Source: an uncultured Clostridium sp. (GTDB taxonomy: Bacteria; Bacillota; Clostridia; Lachnospirales; Lachnospiraceae). From it: a stretch of 31,750 nucleotides of DNA. The stretch's first letter is position 1; each line of letters starts with the position of its first letter. The position numbers and the translations under genes are program-made. The notes beneath the pieces were generated by a model, which did not search any database, was not told the DNA's origin, and saw only the letters and a list, made by a program, of their open reading frames with translations. The stretch spans positions 1-31,750 of the forward strand of contig NZ_URHZ01000067.1 of assembly GCF_900547735.1 (NCBI RefSeq), written 5' to 3'. Of this stretch, positions 1 through 6,682 are shown one piece after another.

Positions 1-92
1 GGTATTGCCCCGTCCGCCGGCTTCAGGGGCTGATTGTCTCTTTCGTCAAGTGCGGAGGGAGGTATCGTCGCGGCCACTATGCAGTCGTGAAC
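1..92 (+). repeat. fragment of decayed repeat element, copy A (plus orientation)
   Basis: Bases of about 31-90 resemble the reverse complement of about 251-320. They share TCAAGTGCGG, GAGGTAT and GCCACTA, and differ by three-base indels and mostly third-position changes. In the best frame copy A contains SFVKCGGRYRRGHY and copy B contains SFKCGRYFRCHY, so the element once coded for protein or copies a coding sequence. I do not recognise the family. The copy begins outside the window and its frame stops at about 120. Confidence 0.5.
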
Positions 93-144
93 CTTTTACC
101 TTTTGAAGATGTTTCAGGATGAATTCGGAGATAGATCCAAAACT

Positions 145-470
145 AAATTTAATGTGTAAACAAAAAATTGCATGGTTATTAAAGGATAAATCAGACGCTA
201 AAACTTCGGCTCATTAATTGAATACCATACAAGAGGCATTCCCCTGAAATTCAAGGAAACGTAGTGGCAGCGAAAATACCTCCCGCACTTGAAGGAATAG
301 AACAAATCAGCAGCCGCAGGCCGGAGTTCGGGATGGCGAAAACCTTCGCGTCTTCAGGCCCGGTCCATAACCTGCCTGTGGGGAAGAAGGGAGAAAAAGA
401 TTCCGGAGGGAACCTGAAGTTCATCGGCACTTACCGAGGTTTTTTCGAGGTTAGTACCGTTATGCACTTC
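145..470 (-). repeat. decayed repeat element, copy B (minus orientation)
   Basis: On the minus strand this stretch holds three coding-like islands: VPSGIFFSLLP (about 385-415), SFKCGRYFRCHY (about 255-300) and FFVYT (about 150-165). They are separated by in-frame stops and frame changes. The first and last islands recur in the same order at the right edge of the window (31440-31675), and the middle one recurs in inverted orientation at 31-90. The plus-strand open frame at 264-635 has no ribosome site and is probably an accident of this GC-rich debris. The identity of the element is unknown. Confidence 0.45.
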
Positions 471-673
471 GAAGAGCGCAAGCGTTTCCCGAAGGAACTT
501 TTTCTGCCCGGATTCCCCACCCGCGATAACCTACAGCCCGGGACTGAAGACTCACAACCTCCCCCTCACCATCCCGAACCCCGACCGTCCCGGCGGCGTT
601 CTCGTTCCTCAACAAAATCCCCACTTTATGGCTAAACTGTTACTTGCGGTTTCACACCGTAACCGGAAACGAA
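471..673. other. non-coding stretch, no recognisable gene
   Basis: GC- and C-rich sequence continuing the repeat debris. No ORF with a ribosome site, RNA gene or terminator is recognisable here. It ends just before the promoter of the ABC-F leader. Confidence 0.5.
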
Positions 674-702
674 TTGACAACCGCTGTCCCTGATGCTATA
701 AT
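674..702 (+). promoter_or_regulatory. consensus sigma-A promoter for leader ORF and ABC-F gene
   Basis: TTGACA at 674-679 and TATAAT at 697-702 are both perfect consensus boxes with an ideal 17-base spacer. The start point would be near 709. Such a strong constitutive promoter fits a gene controlled after initiation by attenuation, because the downstream leader carries two terminators before the coding gene. Confidence 0.85.
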
Positions 703-731
703 AACAGCGTTTTTCAGAAGGAGATTAGACA

Positions 732-821
732 ATGAACTTTTATATAACCAGTCAGCTTAAAAGGAAACTTAACTCTGTACATTTCAGACCGATGAAACAT
801 TGTGCAGAGTATAGCGTATAA
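732..821 (+). CDS. 29-residue leader peptide of ABC-F attenuator
   Basis: ATG at 732 is preceded by AAGGAG at 718-723 with an 8-base gap, an excellent ribosome site just downstream of a consensus promoter. The peptide starts MNFYITSQLKRKL and ends EYSV before TAA at 819. Its codons 20-22 (789-797) can pair with 835-843 (CCGATGAAA with TTTCATCGG), and a perfect 7-bp hairpin, 814-820 with 823-829, straddles the stop codon. Ribosome stalling on this ORF would therefore change RNA folding. Antibiotic-inducible ABC-F and erm genes commonly have such leaders. The regulatory role is inferred. Confidence 0.65.
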   Translation: MNFYITSQLKRKLNSVHFRPMKHCAEYSV

Positions 822-906
822 ATATACGCCCGGATTTCATCGGAAAGAAATACAGTATGGTTTTTAGGGCCGTATTGTTTTCTTTTCGTGTGTTTTTTGG
901 CGTGAG

Positions 907-942
907 AAGGCTATGGACAGTGTTTTGTCCATAGCCTTTTGT
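907..942 (+). terminator. attenuator terminator 1 upstream of ABC-F gene
   Basis: AAGGCTATGGACA pairs with TGTCCATAGCCTT around a short loop and is followed by a T-rich run. It lies between the leader ORF and the ABC-F start, so it would stop transcription unless the leader RNA refolds. Confidence 0.8.
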
Positions 943-987
943 TGATTAATACGGTGAATTTTTCACCGCCGCAGTTGGTAATCAGTC

Positions 988-1035
988 AGACAGAAGGCAG
1001 GTATGGGAGCATACCGGGGCCTTCTGTCTTTTTTT
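988..1035 (+). terminator. attenuator terminator 2 upstream of ABC-F gene
   Basis: GACAGAAGGC pairs with GCCTTCTGTC, with an inner GGTATG/CATACC hairpin, followed by eight T residues. It is a strong intrinsic terminator 80 bases before the ABC-F start. Two terminators in series suggest tight repression in the uninduced state. Confidence 0.85.
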
Positions 1036-1115
1036 ACTTGCGGACTCTTTTTGGCAGGCAGAACCCGCTCGCAGAATAAAACGCTGGATACGGCGTAAGA
1101 GAAAGGATTATTATC

Positions 1116-2654
1116 ATGAGCTTATTAGAAATTACAGAATTATCTCATACATTTGGAGAGAATGAGTTATACAGGAATGCGGAACTGACCCTGAATAAGG
1201 GGGAGCATATTGGAATTGTAGGACAGAACGGGACCGGAAAAAGCACCCTGATCAAAATATGTACGGAGCAGGTGATACCGGACAACGGGCGCGTTGTCTG
1301 GCAGCCCAATGTGACCGCAGGCTATCTGGATCAATATGCTGAAACGGAAAAGCAGATGACGATGAGGGAACTGCTAAAATCGGCTTTCCGGGATTTATAT
1401 CGGATTGAACAGAAGATGAACCTCCTCTATGAGGATGCGGCGGGCGGAAATGCAAAGGCGCTTAATAGGGCGGCAAAATATGGAGAGCAGCTTGAAAACC
1501 GTGACTTTTATTCCATTGACACAAGGATTGACCAGGTGGCGGAAGGTCTTGGCCTGCTTGCCATTGGTCTTGACAAACCGATCGGGGAGATGAGCGGCGG
1601 ACAGCGGGCAAAGGTGATTCTGGCAAAACTTCTGCTTGAAAAGCCGGACGTACTGCTTCTGGACGAACCGACCAACTTTTTGGATCGGGAACATGTCACA
1701 TGGCTGGCCGGATACCTGTCGGGGCTGGAAAATGCCTTCATGGTTGTTTCACATGATTATGATTTTCTGGAGAGAATCGCCAACCGTATCTGCGACATCG
1801 ACAACGGAAAAATAGCAAAATATTATGGAACTTATTCCGAGTTCTTAAGAAAGAAAACACTGCTGCGGGAGGATTATATCCGCCAGTATTCCGCGCAGAG
1901 AAAAGAGATTAAAAAGACGGAGGAATTTATCCGGAGAAATGCGGCGGGAAGGAAGGCGAAAATGGCAAGGGGAAGGCAGAAACAGTTAGACCGGATGGAT
2001 AAGATGGAGGCGCTGGAGGAGAAGGAGATTAAGCCGATTTTTCATTTCCCCAATTTGCCCTTGACGGATACGGAGCATCTGTGGGTAAAACATTTATCCG
2101 TGGGTTATCTTTATCCCATCCTGAAAGACATCAGCTTTTCAATTAAAGGAGGACAGAAGGTTGTAATCACCGGATTTAACGGAATCGGTAAATCGACGCT
2201 GTTAAAAACCTTAGTGGGACAGATTAAGGCGCTGCAGGGCAGTTTTTCCTTTTCGGAACAGGTGAAGACGGGATATTATGAGCAGGATTTGGCGTGGGAG
2301 GATGCGGACAGGACGCCGATGGAGATTGTCTCCGATCAATACCCGGAACTTGTTAATAAAGAGATACGGAAAAGACTGGCGCGCTGCGGCATTTCCAGCA
2401 GGCATGCCATGCAGCCTGTCGGCACGCTGAGCGGAGGTGAACAGGCAAAGGTGAAAATGTGCCTGCTCACATTAAAACCGTATAATTTTGTTATCCTGGA
2501 TGAACCGACCAACCACCTGGATCTTCTGTCCAAGGAGGCATTAAAAACTGCGCTGACGGAATTCCCGGGAACCGTTCTGCTGGTATCGCATGAAGAAAAA
2601 TTTTATAAGGATTGGGCACAGAAAGTAATCGATATTTCAGATGTGGTCAGGTGA
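1116..2654 (+). CDS. ABC-F ATPase, probable antibiotic-resistance (ribosome protection) protein
   Basis: A 512-residue protein with two ABC ATPase domains and no membrane segments, which is the ABC-F layout. Domain 1 has Walker A GQNGTGKS (36-43), signature SGGQ (160-163), Walker B with catalytic E184 in LLLDEPTNFLD, and H213. The charged linker at about 215-320 (P-site tRNA interaction motif region) is rich in R and K. Domain 2 has GFNGIGKS (353-360), LSGGE (438-442), E463 in LDEPTNHLD and H492. ABC-F proteins bind the ribosomal E site and either displace 50S-targeting drugs or aid translation. The dedicated leader ORF and double terminator upstream argue for a drug-inducible resistance factor (Vga/Lsa/CplR-like) over a housekeeping EttA/Uup type. 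The exact drug range cannot be read from sequence. Confidence 0.9.
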   Translation: MSLLEITELSHTFGENELYRNAELTLNKGEHIGIVGQNGTGKSTLIKICTEQVIPDNGRVVWQPNVTAGYLDQYAETEKQMTMRELLKSAFRDLYRIEQKMNLLYEDAAGGNAKALNRAAKYGEQLENRDFYSIDTRIDQVAEGLGLLAIGLDKPIGEMSGGQRAKVILAKLLLEKPDVLLLDEPTNFLDREHVTWLAGYLSGLENAFMVVSHDYDFLERIANRICDIDNGKIAKYYGTYSEFLRKKTLLREDYIRQYSAQRKEIKKTEEFIRRNAAGRKAKMARGRQKQLDRMDKMEALEEKEIKPIFHFPNLPLTDTEHLWVKHLSVGYLYPILKDISFSIKGGQKVVITGFNGIGKSTLLKTLVGQIKALQGSFSFSEQVKTGYYEQDLAWEDADRTPMEIVSDQYPELVNKEIRKRLARCGISSRHAMQPVGTLSGGEQAKVKMCLLTLKPYNFVILDEPTNHLDLLSKEALKTALTEFPGTVLLVSHEEKFYKDWAQKVIDISDVVR

Positions 2655-2799
2655 GCTCTGCAGTCGGGGACGGGGACAGGCGATGAATGGCGATAAATTC
2701 CTGTCATTGGTCTGCGGTTTGGAACGAAAAAGGCGAAAGATTGTTTTTATTTAAATAATATGGGAAAAAGTTGAAAAAAATATAAAATTCTGTCACAAA

Positions 2800-2828
2800 T
2801 TGTCCTGTAAAAACGTTTAATATATAAG
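2800..2828 (+). promoter_or_regulatory. possible promoter of a very short transcript
   Basis: TTGTCC at 2800-2805 and TATAAG at 2823-2828 have a 17-base spacer. A start near 2835 would give an RNA of only about 55 bases before the terminator at 2860-2888. It may be a small RNA or a chance match. Confidence 0.3.
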
Positions 2829-2859
2829 GGATGACTCATCACCCCTCCAATCCTACTTT

Positions 2860-2888
2860 GGCTCCGGTCCCTCAACCGGAGCCTTTTG
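2860..2888 (+). terminator. intrinsic terminator downstream of ABC-F gene
   Basis: GGCTCCGGT pairs with ACCGGAGCC over a six-base loop, followed by TTTT. It would end the ABC-F transcript and any short RNA started near 2835. Confidence 0.75.
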
Positions 2889-2919
2889 CCGTCCAGCGGC
2901 AGTATTTATTTTATGAATA

Positions 2920-3098
2920 GCGGTCTGTGCACGTAGTATGTGGTCTGTGCACGGAATATGTGGTCTGTGCACGGAATATGCGGTCTTTGCACAGAGTATG
3001 AGGTCTGCGCACGGAGTATGCGGTCTTTGCACGGAGTATGCGGTCTTTGCACGGAGTAGCAGTCTGTGCACACAGCATACGGTCTGTATACACAGCGT
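2920..3098. repeat. 20-bp tandem repeat, nine diverged copies
   Basis: The unit is close to GCGGTCTGTGCACGGAGTAT, repeated nine times at 20-base spacing (unit 7 is 19 bases). Every unit keeps GGTCT or a one-base variant, and most keep TGCAC, with the palindrome GTGCAC in several copies. The period is not a multiple of three, so the open frames across it on both strands are artefacts. It sits directly behind the 3' end of the minus-strand MerR gene. No constant repeat with unique spacers is present, so it is not a CRISPR. Confidence 0.9.
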
Positions 3099-3103
3099 GA
3101 GTT

Positions 3104-3844
3104 CTACGGCTGATTACCGGCGTAGAAGTCGATCGCCCGTGAAGCGAAATCAGAGGTTCCTTTTCCGCCCTTGCCGTCTATCGTTTCCGTGAAGGCTCCG
3201 CCTCCGGCATACATTTTTCCCAGTTCTCCCAATATTTCAGGGGAACAGTTGTAAAAGTGTTCCGTGATAAAATCCCGGAGTTTTTGTACCTGTCCCTGAG
3301 CCTCCGGGGAATCTGGGGAACCGTTTTGGGCATTCAGTTCTCCGAATTCACGGAAAAGTTCCATAAAATCATGATTGATCACGTCGTATTCTTCGGGACT
3401 GCGGTCCCGTGTTTTTTCTTCAAATTCTTTATAAGCAGCCGTTTTACCCCAGGCGGCCTTGGCCTGTTCTGCATACTCATCAATTTTTTTTGCATCAAAT
3501 GCTGTAAAATCCAAATTTCTCACTCCTGTCATACGAATTCCACGAGCCAGATCGATCAGGTTCTCCAGGTGCTCTTTTTGAAGCAGCAGAAGATTCAGCT
3601 GCTGTTCCAGGGCCAGATTGCGATCAAAATCCGGACTGTCCAGAATACGCCTGATTTCCTTTAAAGGAAACTGCAGTTCTTTAAACAGAAGAATATGTTG
3701 CAGCCGTTCCAGGGCCGCATCGTCATACAGCCTGTAACCGGACCCGGTGACCTGCGCAGGTTTTAACAGTCCGATTGAATCATAGTAGTGTAAGGCACGT
3801 GCGCTTACACCGGTCAGCGTGCTCACTTCATTTACCGTTTTCAT
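3104..3844 (-). CDS. MerR-family regulator with TipAS-type drug-binding domain
   Basis: A 246-residue protein. The N-terminal winged helix (1-70) carries the MerR signature ALHYYDSIGLLKP and GYRLYDDAALERL. A coiled-coil dimer helix spans about 75-115. The C-terminal part (about 120-240), with EYDVINHDFMELFREF and ITEHFYNCSPEILGELGKMY, matches the TipAS/Mta antibiotic-recognition domain, which folds around bound drugs. AGGAGG lies just upstream of the ATG at 3844. The promoter has the long spacer that MerR proteins untwist, so autoregulation is likely. It converges on the ABC-F gene. The ligand is unknown. Confidence 0.88.
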   Translation of the reverse strand: MKTVNEVSTLTGVSARALHYYDSIGLLKPAQVTGSGYRLYDDAALERLQHILLFKELQFPLKEIRRILDSPDFDRNLALEQQLNLLLLQKEHLENLIDLARGIRMTGVRNLDFTAFDAKKIDEYAEQAKAAWGKTAAYKEFEEKTRDRSPEEYDVINHDFMELFREFGELNAQNGSPDSPEAQGQVQKLRDFITEHFYNCSPEILGELGKMYAGGGAFTETIDGKGGKGTSDFASRAIDFYAGNQP

Positions 3845-3870
3845 TGAGTGTCCTCCTCTCGTGTGATTAT

Positions 3871-3901
3871 AGGATACACTATGACGTTAGGTAGGAGTCA
3901 A
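3871..3901 (-). promoter_or_regulatory. MerR-type promoter with 19-base spacer
   Basis: On the minus strand the boxes are TTGACT (complement of 3896-3901) and TATCCT (complement of 3871-3876), separated by 19 bases. This over-long spacer is the hallmark of MerR-activated promoters, where the protein binds the spacer and twists the boxes into line. The spacer holds CCTAACG, as in other TipAL/Mta-like operators. Confidence 0.7.
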
Positions 3902-4019
3902 GGGAATTCCTGACGAAATTTAAGGAAAAAGTTGGCGGGAAATATTAGGCAAAATAATGCGGATTGTAATGAAAAACTATGCATCATGACAACTTTCTCC
4001 GCAATATTGATATTTTCAC

Positions 4020-4049
4020 TTGATTACAGCTGTATACTATAGTACTATA
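4020..4049 (+). promoter_or_regulatory. promoter and palindromic operator of padR gene
   Basis: TTGATT at 4020-4025 and TACTAT at 4043-4048 have a 17-base spacer. The perfect 12-bp palindrome TATAGTACTATA (4038-4049) covers the -10 box. A repressor bound there would block RNA polymerase, which fits autorepression by the PadR protein encoded 70 bases downstream. Confidence 0.55.
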
Positions 4050-4119
4050 AAATATAGCTAACGAGATGAAACATATGCGCCGCCGCAGCGGCCGTAACAT
4101 AGAAAAGGGAAGGTGAAAC

Positions 4120-4641
4120 ATGGCGGCAATTGATTTAATTGTACTGGGTATGATAAAGGCACAGCCGCAGAGTGCCTATGAACTGCAGAAGAATGTGGAA
4201 TACAGGAACATTTCCAAATGGGTGAAGGTCAGCACTCCTTCTATTTATAAGAAGGTGGTGCAGCTGGAAGAGAAGGGCGATATTACCGGGAGCATTGTGA
4301 AAGAGGGAAAGATGCCGGAGAAAACGGTTTACCGGATTACGGAAGCGGGGGAAAAACATTTCCTGAAGCTGATGGAGGAGACGGCAGGCCAGTCCGTCCG
4401 CCTTTTCCTGGATTTTAATGCGGTGATTATGAGCCTTGATTTTGTGCCTGAGGAGTCCAGGGGAGAGCTGACCGGACGGATTCAGGATGAGATTCAGATA
4501 ATGAAGGACACGGTGGAAGAGAAAATGTCTGAGAGGAGCCACGCCCCGTTTACCGGTATGGCGATTCTGGAACAGCAGTACATGCTGTTTGATGTTCTGG
4601 GAAAATGGATGGAGAATTTCAGGAAGGACTATCTGAAATAG
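4120..4641 (+). CDS. PadR-family transcriptional regulator
   Basis: A 173-residue protein. The N-terminal winged helix begins IDLIVLGMIKAQPQSAYEL, and the recognition region is STPSIYKKVVQLEEKG followed by the wing KTVYRITEAGEKHF. This is the standard PadR pattern. The C-terminal helical half (about 90-173) matches the longer Vir/PadR_C type used for dimerisation. The ribosome site is GGGAAGGTG, 6 bases before the ATG. It heads a run of four short genes on the same strand with small gaps, so it may control them. The effector is unknown. Confidence 0.87.
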   Translation: MAAIDLIVLGMIKAQPQSAYELQKNVEYRNISKWVKVSTPSIYKKVVQLEEKGDITGSIVKEGKMPEKTVYRITEAGEKHFLKLMEETAGQSVRLFLDFNAVIMSLDFVPEESRGELTGRIQDEIQIMKDTVEEKMSERSHAPFTGMAILEQQYMLFDVLGKWMENFRKDYLK

Positions 4642-4670
4642 CGTTTCCAAACGTACAAAGGAGGAAAGAT

Positions 4671-4937
4671 ATGTTTGAGTCAAGATGCGGAGTCTGCTGT
4701 AACGATTGTGAGAGAAAGGAAGCAGTGCACTGCACGGGATGCACCAATATGGAAAAGACGTTCTGGGGCGGAGTCTGTGAAGTGAAAGCGTGCTGTAAGA
4801 ATAGAGCGCTGAACCATTGCGGGGAATGTCCCGATTTTCCGTGCAGCATGGAGGCGGAGATGGGAAAAGACATGGGCTTTGACCCGGCGCCCCGCCTTGA
4901 ACAGTGCAGAAAGTGGGCAGAGGAAAGCCATGTTTAA
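4671..4937 (+). CDS. DUF3795 cysteine-rich protein
   Basis: An 88-residue protein starting MFESRCGVCCNDC, chosen because AGGAGG lies 8 bases before this ATG. A longer frame from 4605 would overlap padR. Eleven cysteines in CGVCCNDC, CTGCTN, CEVKACC and CGECPDFPC patterns match the DUF3795 family, thought to bind metal. The biochemical role is unknown. Its end overlaps the start of the next gene by 8 bases (ATGTTTAA), so the two are probably translationally coupled. Confidence 0.8.
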   Translation: MFESRCGVCCNDCERKEAVHCTGCTNMEKTFWGGVCEVKACCKNRALNHCGECPDFPCSMEAEMGKDMGFDPAPRLEQCRKWAEESHV

Positions 4938-5772
4938 AATCGGAGAATTTTCCAGGCTGACCCAGGTATCGGTCAGGATGCTCAGGTATTATGACGAAAT
5001 GGGCCTGTTAAAGCCCGCCCATATTGATTCCTGGACCGGATACCGCATGTATTCGGTGGAACAAATTCCGGTGCTGAATAAGATTATATACCTGCGGGAC
5101 AGCGGTTTTGGCGTTGCGGAGATTGCATCGGCGATCGCCTGCAGGGATAACAGCCTGATTGCAAAACAGCTGGACGGTAAATATGAGGAGATTTGTAAAA
5201 CGATACGGGATGAGCAGGAGAAGCTGGAGAAGATAAAACTGGCAAAAAAAGAAATTCTGCATGGAACCGGCGAGATGCACTACAATGTTGTAATCAAGTC
5301 AATCCCGGAGTATCAGGTGCTTTCCCTGCGGAAGAAAATTCCGGATTATTACTGCGAAGGCGGGATGTGGCAGGAGATGAGCGCTTTTGCCGGGGAGCAG
5401 CGGATATCGGTGTCGGGAGAGACTTTTTCCATTTATCATGACATGGAATTTAAGGAACGGGATGTGGACGTCGAGCTGTGCGCCCGGGTTACAAAAACAG
5501 GCAGGGACGGCGGCGGTTTTACCTACCGGATGACCGAAGCGGTGCCGTCCATGGCCTGCACAATGGTGTACGGGGATTTTTCCAATATCGCGGGGGCCTA
5601 TCTGTCTTTTGCCAGGTGGCTCCAGGATAACAGCCAGTACAGAATGTACGGACAAAACAGGCAGATTGTCCACCGCGGTCCCTGGAATGAAGAAAATCCG
5701 GAGAATTATCTGGTGGAGATTCAGATTCCGATCGAAAAACAGGGAGAAAACCGGGAACCGGATTTTTCTTGA
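4930..5772 (+). CDS. MerR-family regulator with GyrI-like/BmrR-type effector domain
   Basis: A 280-residue protein, started at the ATG at 4930 because MFKIGEFSRLTQVSVRMLRY is the canonical MerR N-terminus. The open frame extends further upstream but only across the DUF3795 gene. It has an HTH at 1-70, a dimerisation coiled coil at about 75-115, and a C-terminal domain (about 118-270) resembling the BmrR/GyrI ligand-binding fold, with the terminal VEIQIPIEK strand typical of the family. Such regulators sense lipophilic cations or other drugs and activate efflux genes, but no efflux gene is adjacent. It overlaps the DUF3795 gene by 8 bases. Confidence 0.87.
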   Translation: MFKIGEFSRLTQVSVRMLRYYDEMGLLKPAHIDSWTGYRMYSVEQIPVLNKIIYLRDSGFGVAEIASAIACRDNSLIAKQLDGKYEEICKTIRDEQEKLEKIKLAKKEILHGTGEMHYNVVIKSIPEYQVLSLRKKIPDYYCEGGMWQEMSAFAGEQRISVSGETFSIYHDMEFKERDVDVELCARVTKTGRDGGGFTYRMTEAVPSMACTMVYGDFSNIAGAYLSFARWLQDNSQYRMYGQNRQIVHRGPWNEENPENYLVEIQIPIEKQGENREPDFS

Positions 5773-5831
5773 CTCTCACACGGTGTCAGGGCCTAATATG
5801 GATTTACAGAAAATGAAAAACAGGAGGAAAA

Positions 5832-6311
5832 ATGATGACAGAATTTAATGTAAATCCGATTGGGGTAATTCACAGTGACGACAGCGGTTCGACGATCGAA
5901 CTTTATCCGGAATACCGCGCCGCGCTTCAGGCGCTGGACGGATTCGGCTACATCAATGTAATCTGGTGGTTCGACGGCTGTGATAATGAGATGGCCAGGT
6001 CGGTACTGACGGTGGATCAGCCCTATAAAAAATCTCCGGAGACAATGGGCATATTTGCCACAAGATCGCCTGCCCGGCCGAATCCCATTGCGCTGACCGC
6101 GGTGGAAGTGATTCAGATTGATTATGAGAACGGCATCATCAGGATTGCTTATATCGATGCCAACGACGGCACGCCGGTTCTGGATCTCAAGCCGTATACA
6201 CCAAGCCTCGACAGGGTGGAATCCCCGGGTGTTCCGGACTGGTGTGCACACTGGCCAAAGAATGTAGAGGTGTCCGGCGATTTTGACTGGGAAAATGAGT
6301 TTAATTTTTAG
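5832..6311 (+). CDS. TrmO/TsaA-family (UPF0066) SAM-dependent methyltransferase
   Basis: A 159-residue protein. The family motifs are visible: VNPIGVIHS at the start, GFGYINVIWWFD, then GIFATRSPARPNPIALTAVEV and DGTPVLDLKPYTPSLD. TrmO N-methylates t6A in threonine tRNAs. This protein is a short form lacking the C-terminal domain of E. coli TrmO, so its substrate could differ. The ATG at 5832 (or the next codon, 5835) follows AGGAGG. It is last in the PadR-led run, 59 bases behind the MerR gene, with a terminator following. Confidence 0.85.
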   Translation: MMTEFNVNPIGVIHSDDSGSTIELYPEYRAALQALDGFGYINVIWWFDGCDNEMARSVLTVDQPYKKSPETMGIFATRSPARPNPIALTAVEVIQIDYENGIIRIAYIDANDGTPVLDLKPYTPSLDRVESPGVPDWCAHWPKNVEVSGDFDWENEFNF

Positions 6312-6338
6312 TAAGTAACATACAAAAACAGCATCAGA

Positions 6339-6376
6339 GAACAGGTATCGGCGTAAAAACCGGTACCTGTTCTTTT
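6339..6376 (+). terminator. intrinsic terminator after trmO-like gene
   Basis: GAACAGGTA pairs with TACCTGTTC, with extra CGG/CCG pairing inside, followed by TTTT. It separates the regulator block from the catabolic operon. Confidence 0.8.
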
Positions 6377-6682
6377 GCATAACAGGATAAAACTCTTATG
6401 AAACAAAGTTTTCCTCTGCCCATCCGCTCACTGGCCCATCAGGAACCATTTTGCCATAATTTCCCAGCTCCGGCATTATAACTCAAAGATATAATTAGTA
6501 TAGATTAAAAGTCATTGGAATTTAAATACCAAATGTACTAATATTAGTACAAAAGGAAAATTCAGAAAATTTTATGGTAAAAGCGGAGAAAAACAAAAAT
6601 TGTGTTAAAAAACAAACGATATTCAAAAAGATTTAATTCGCCTTTATGCAATTAGATCCATAATCGGGAGGGGAGATGGATT
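6377..6682 (+). promoter_or_regulatory. control region of the M20/peptide-importer operon
   Basis: An AT-rich region without a gene. It holds the perfect 18-bp palindrome TGTACTAATATTAGTACA (6534-6551), just behind a possible -35 box TTGGAA (6515-6520), and a TATAACT half-site (6477-6483) identical to the half-site in front of the LysR gene. GGGAGGGGAG precedes the ATG at 6683. The palindrome looks like a dimer operator, but the protein that binds it is not evident. Confidence 0.5.

Noticed and set aside
301..470. IscB-type omega RNA (HEARO) or other large structured RNA
   Set aside because: The GC-rich conserved block suggested it, but I could not match a known consensus, and the three-base indels between copies favour past protein coding. 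A covariance model scan would settle it.
264..635. 123-codon plus-strand open frame at the left edge
   Set aside because: No ribosome site, and the first codon is not ATG. It is proline- and arginine-rich in its second half, and its sequence overlaps minus-strand repeat islands that show better coding-like conservation.
2920..3098. CRISPR array
   Set aside because: The units are contiguous and diverged with no unique spacers, and no cas gene is present.
2853..3192. Short open frames across the tandem repeat on both strands
   Set aside because: They come from a 20-base unit read in shifting frames, giving repetitive peptides. There is no ribosome site and the period is not a multiple of three.
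4605..4670. Upstream extension of the DUF3795 gene
   Set aside because: It would overlap padR and has no ribosome site, while the ATG at 4671 has AGGAGG at proper spacing and gives the family N-terminus.
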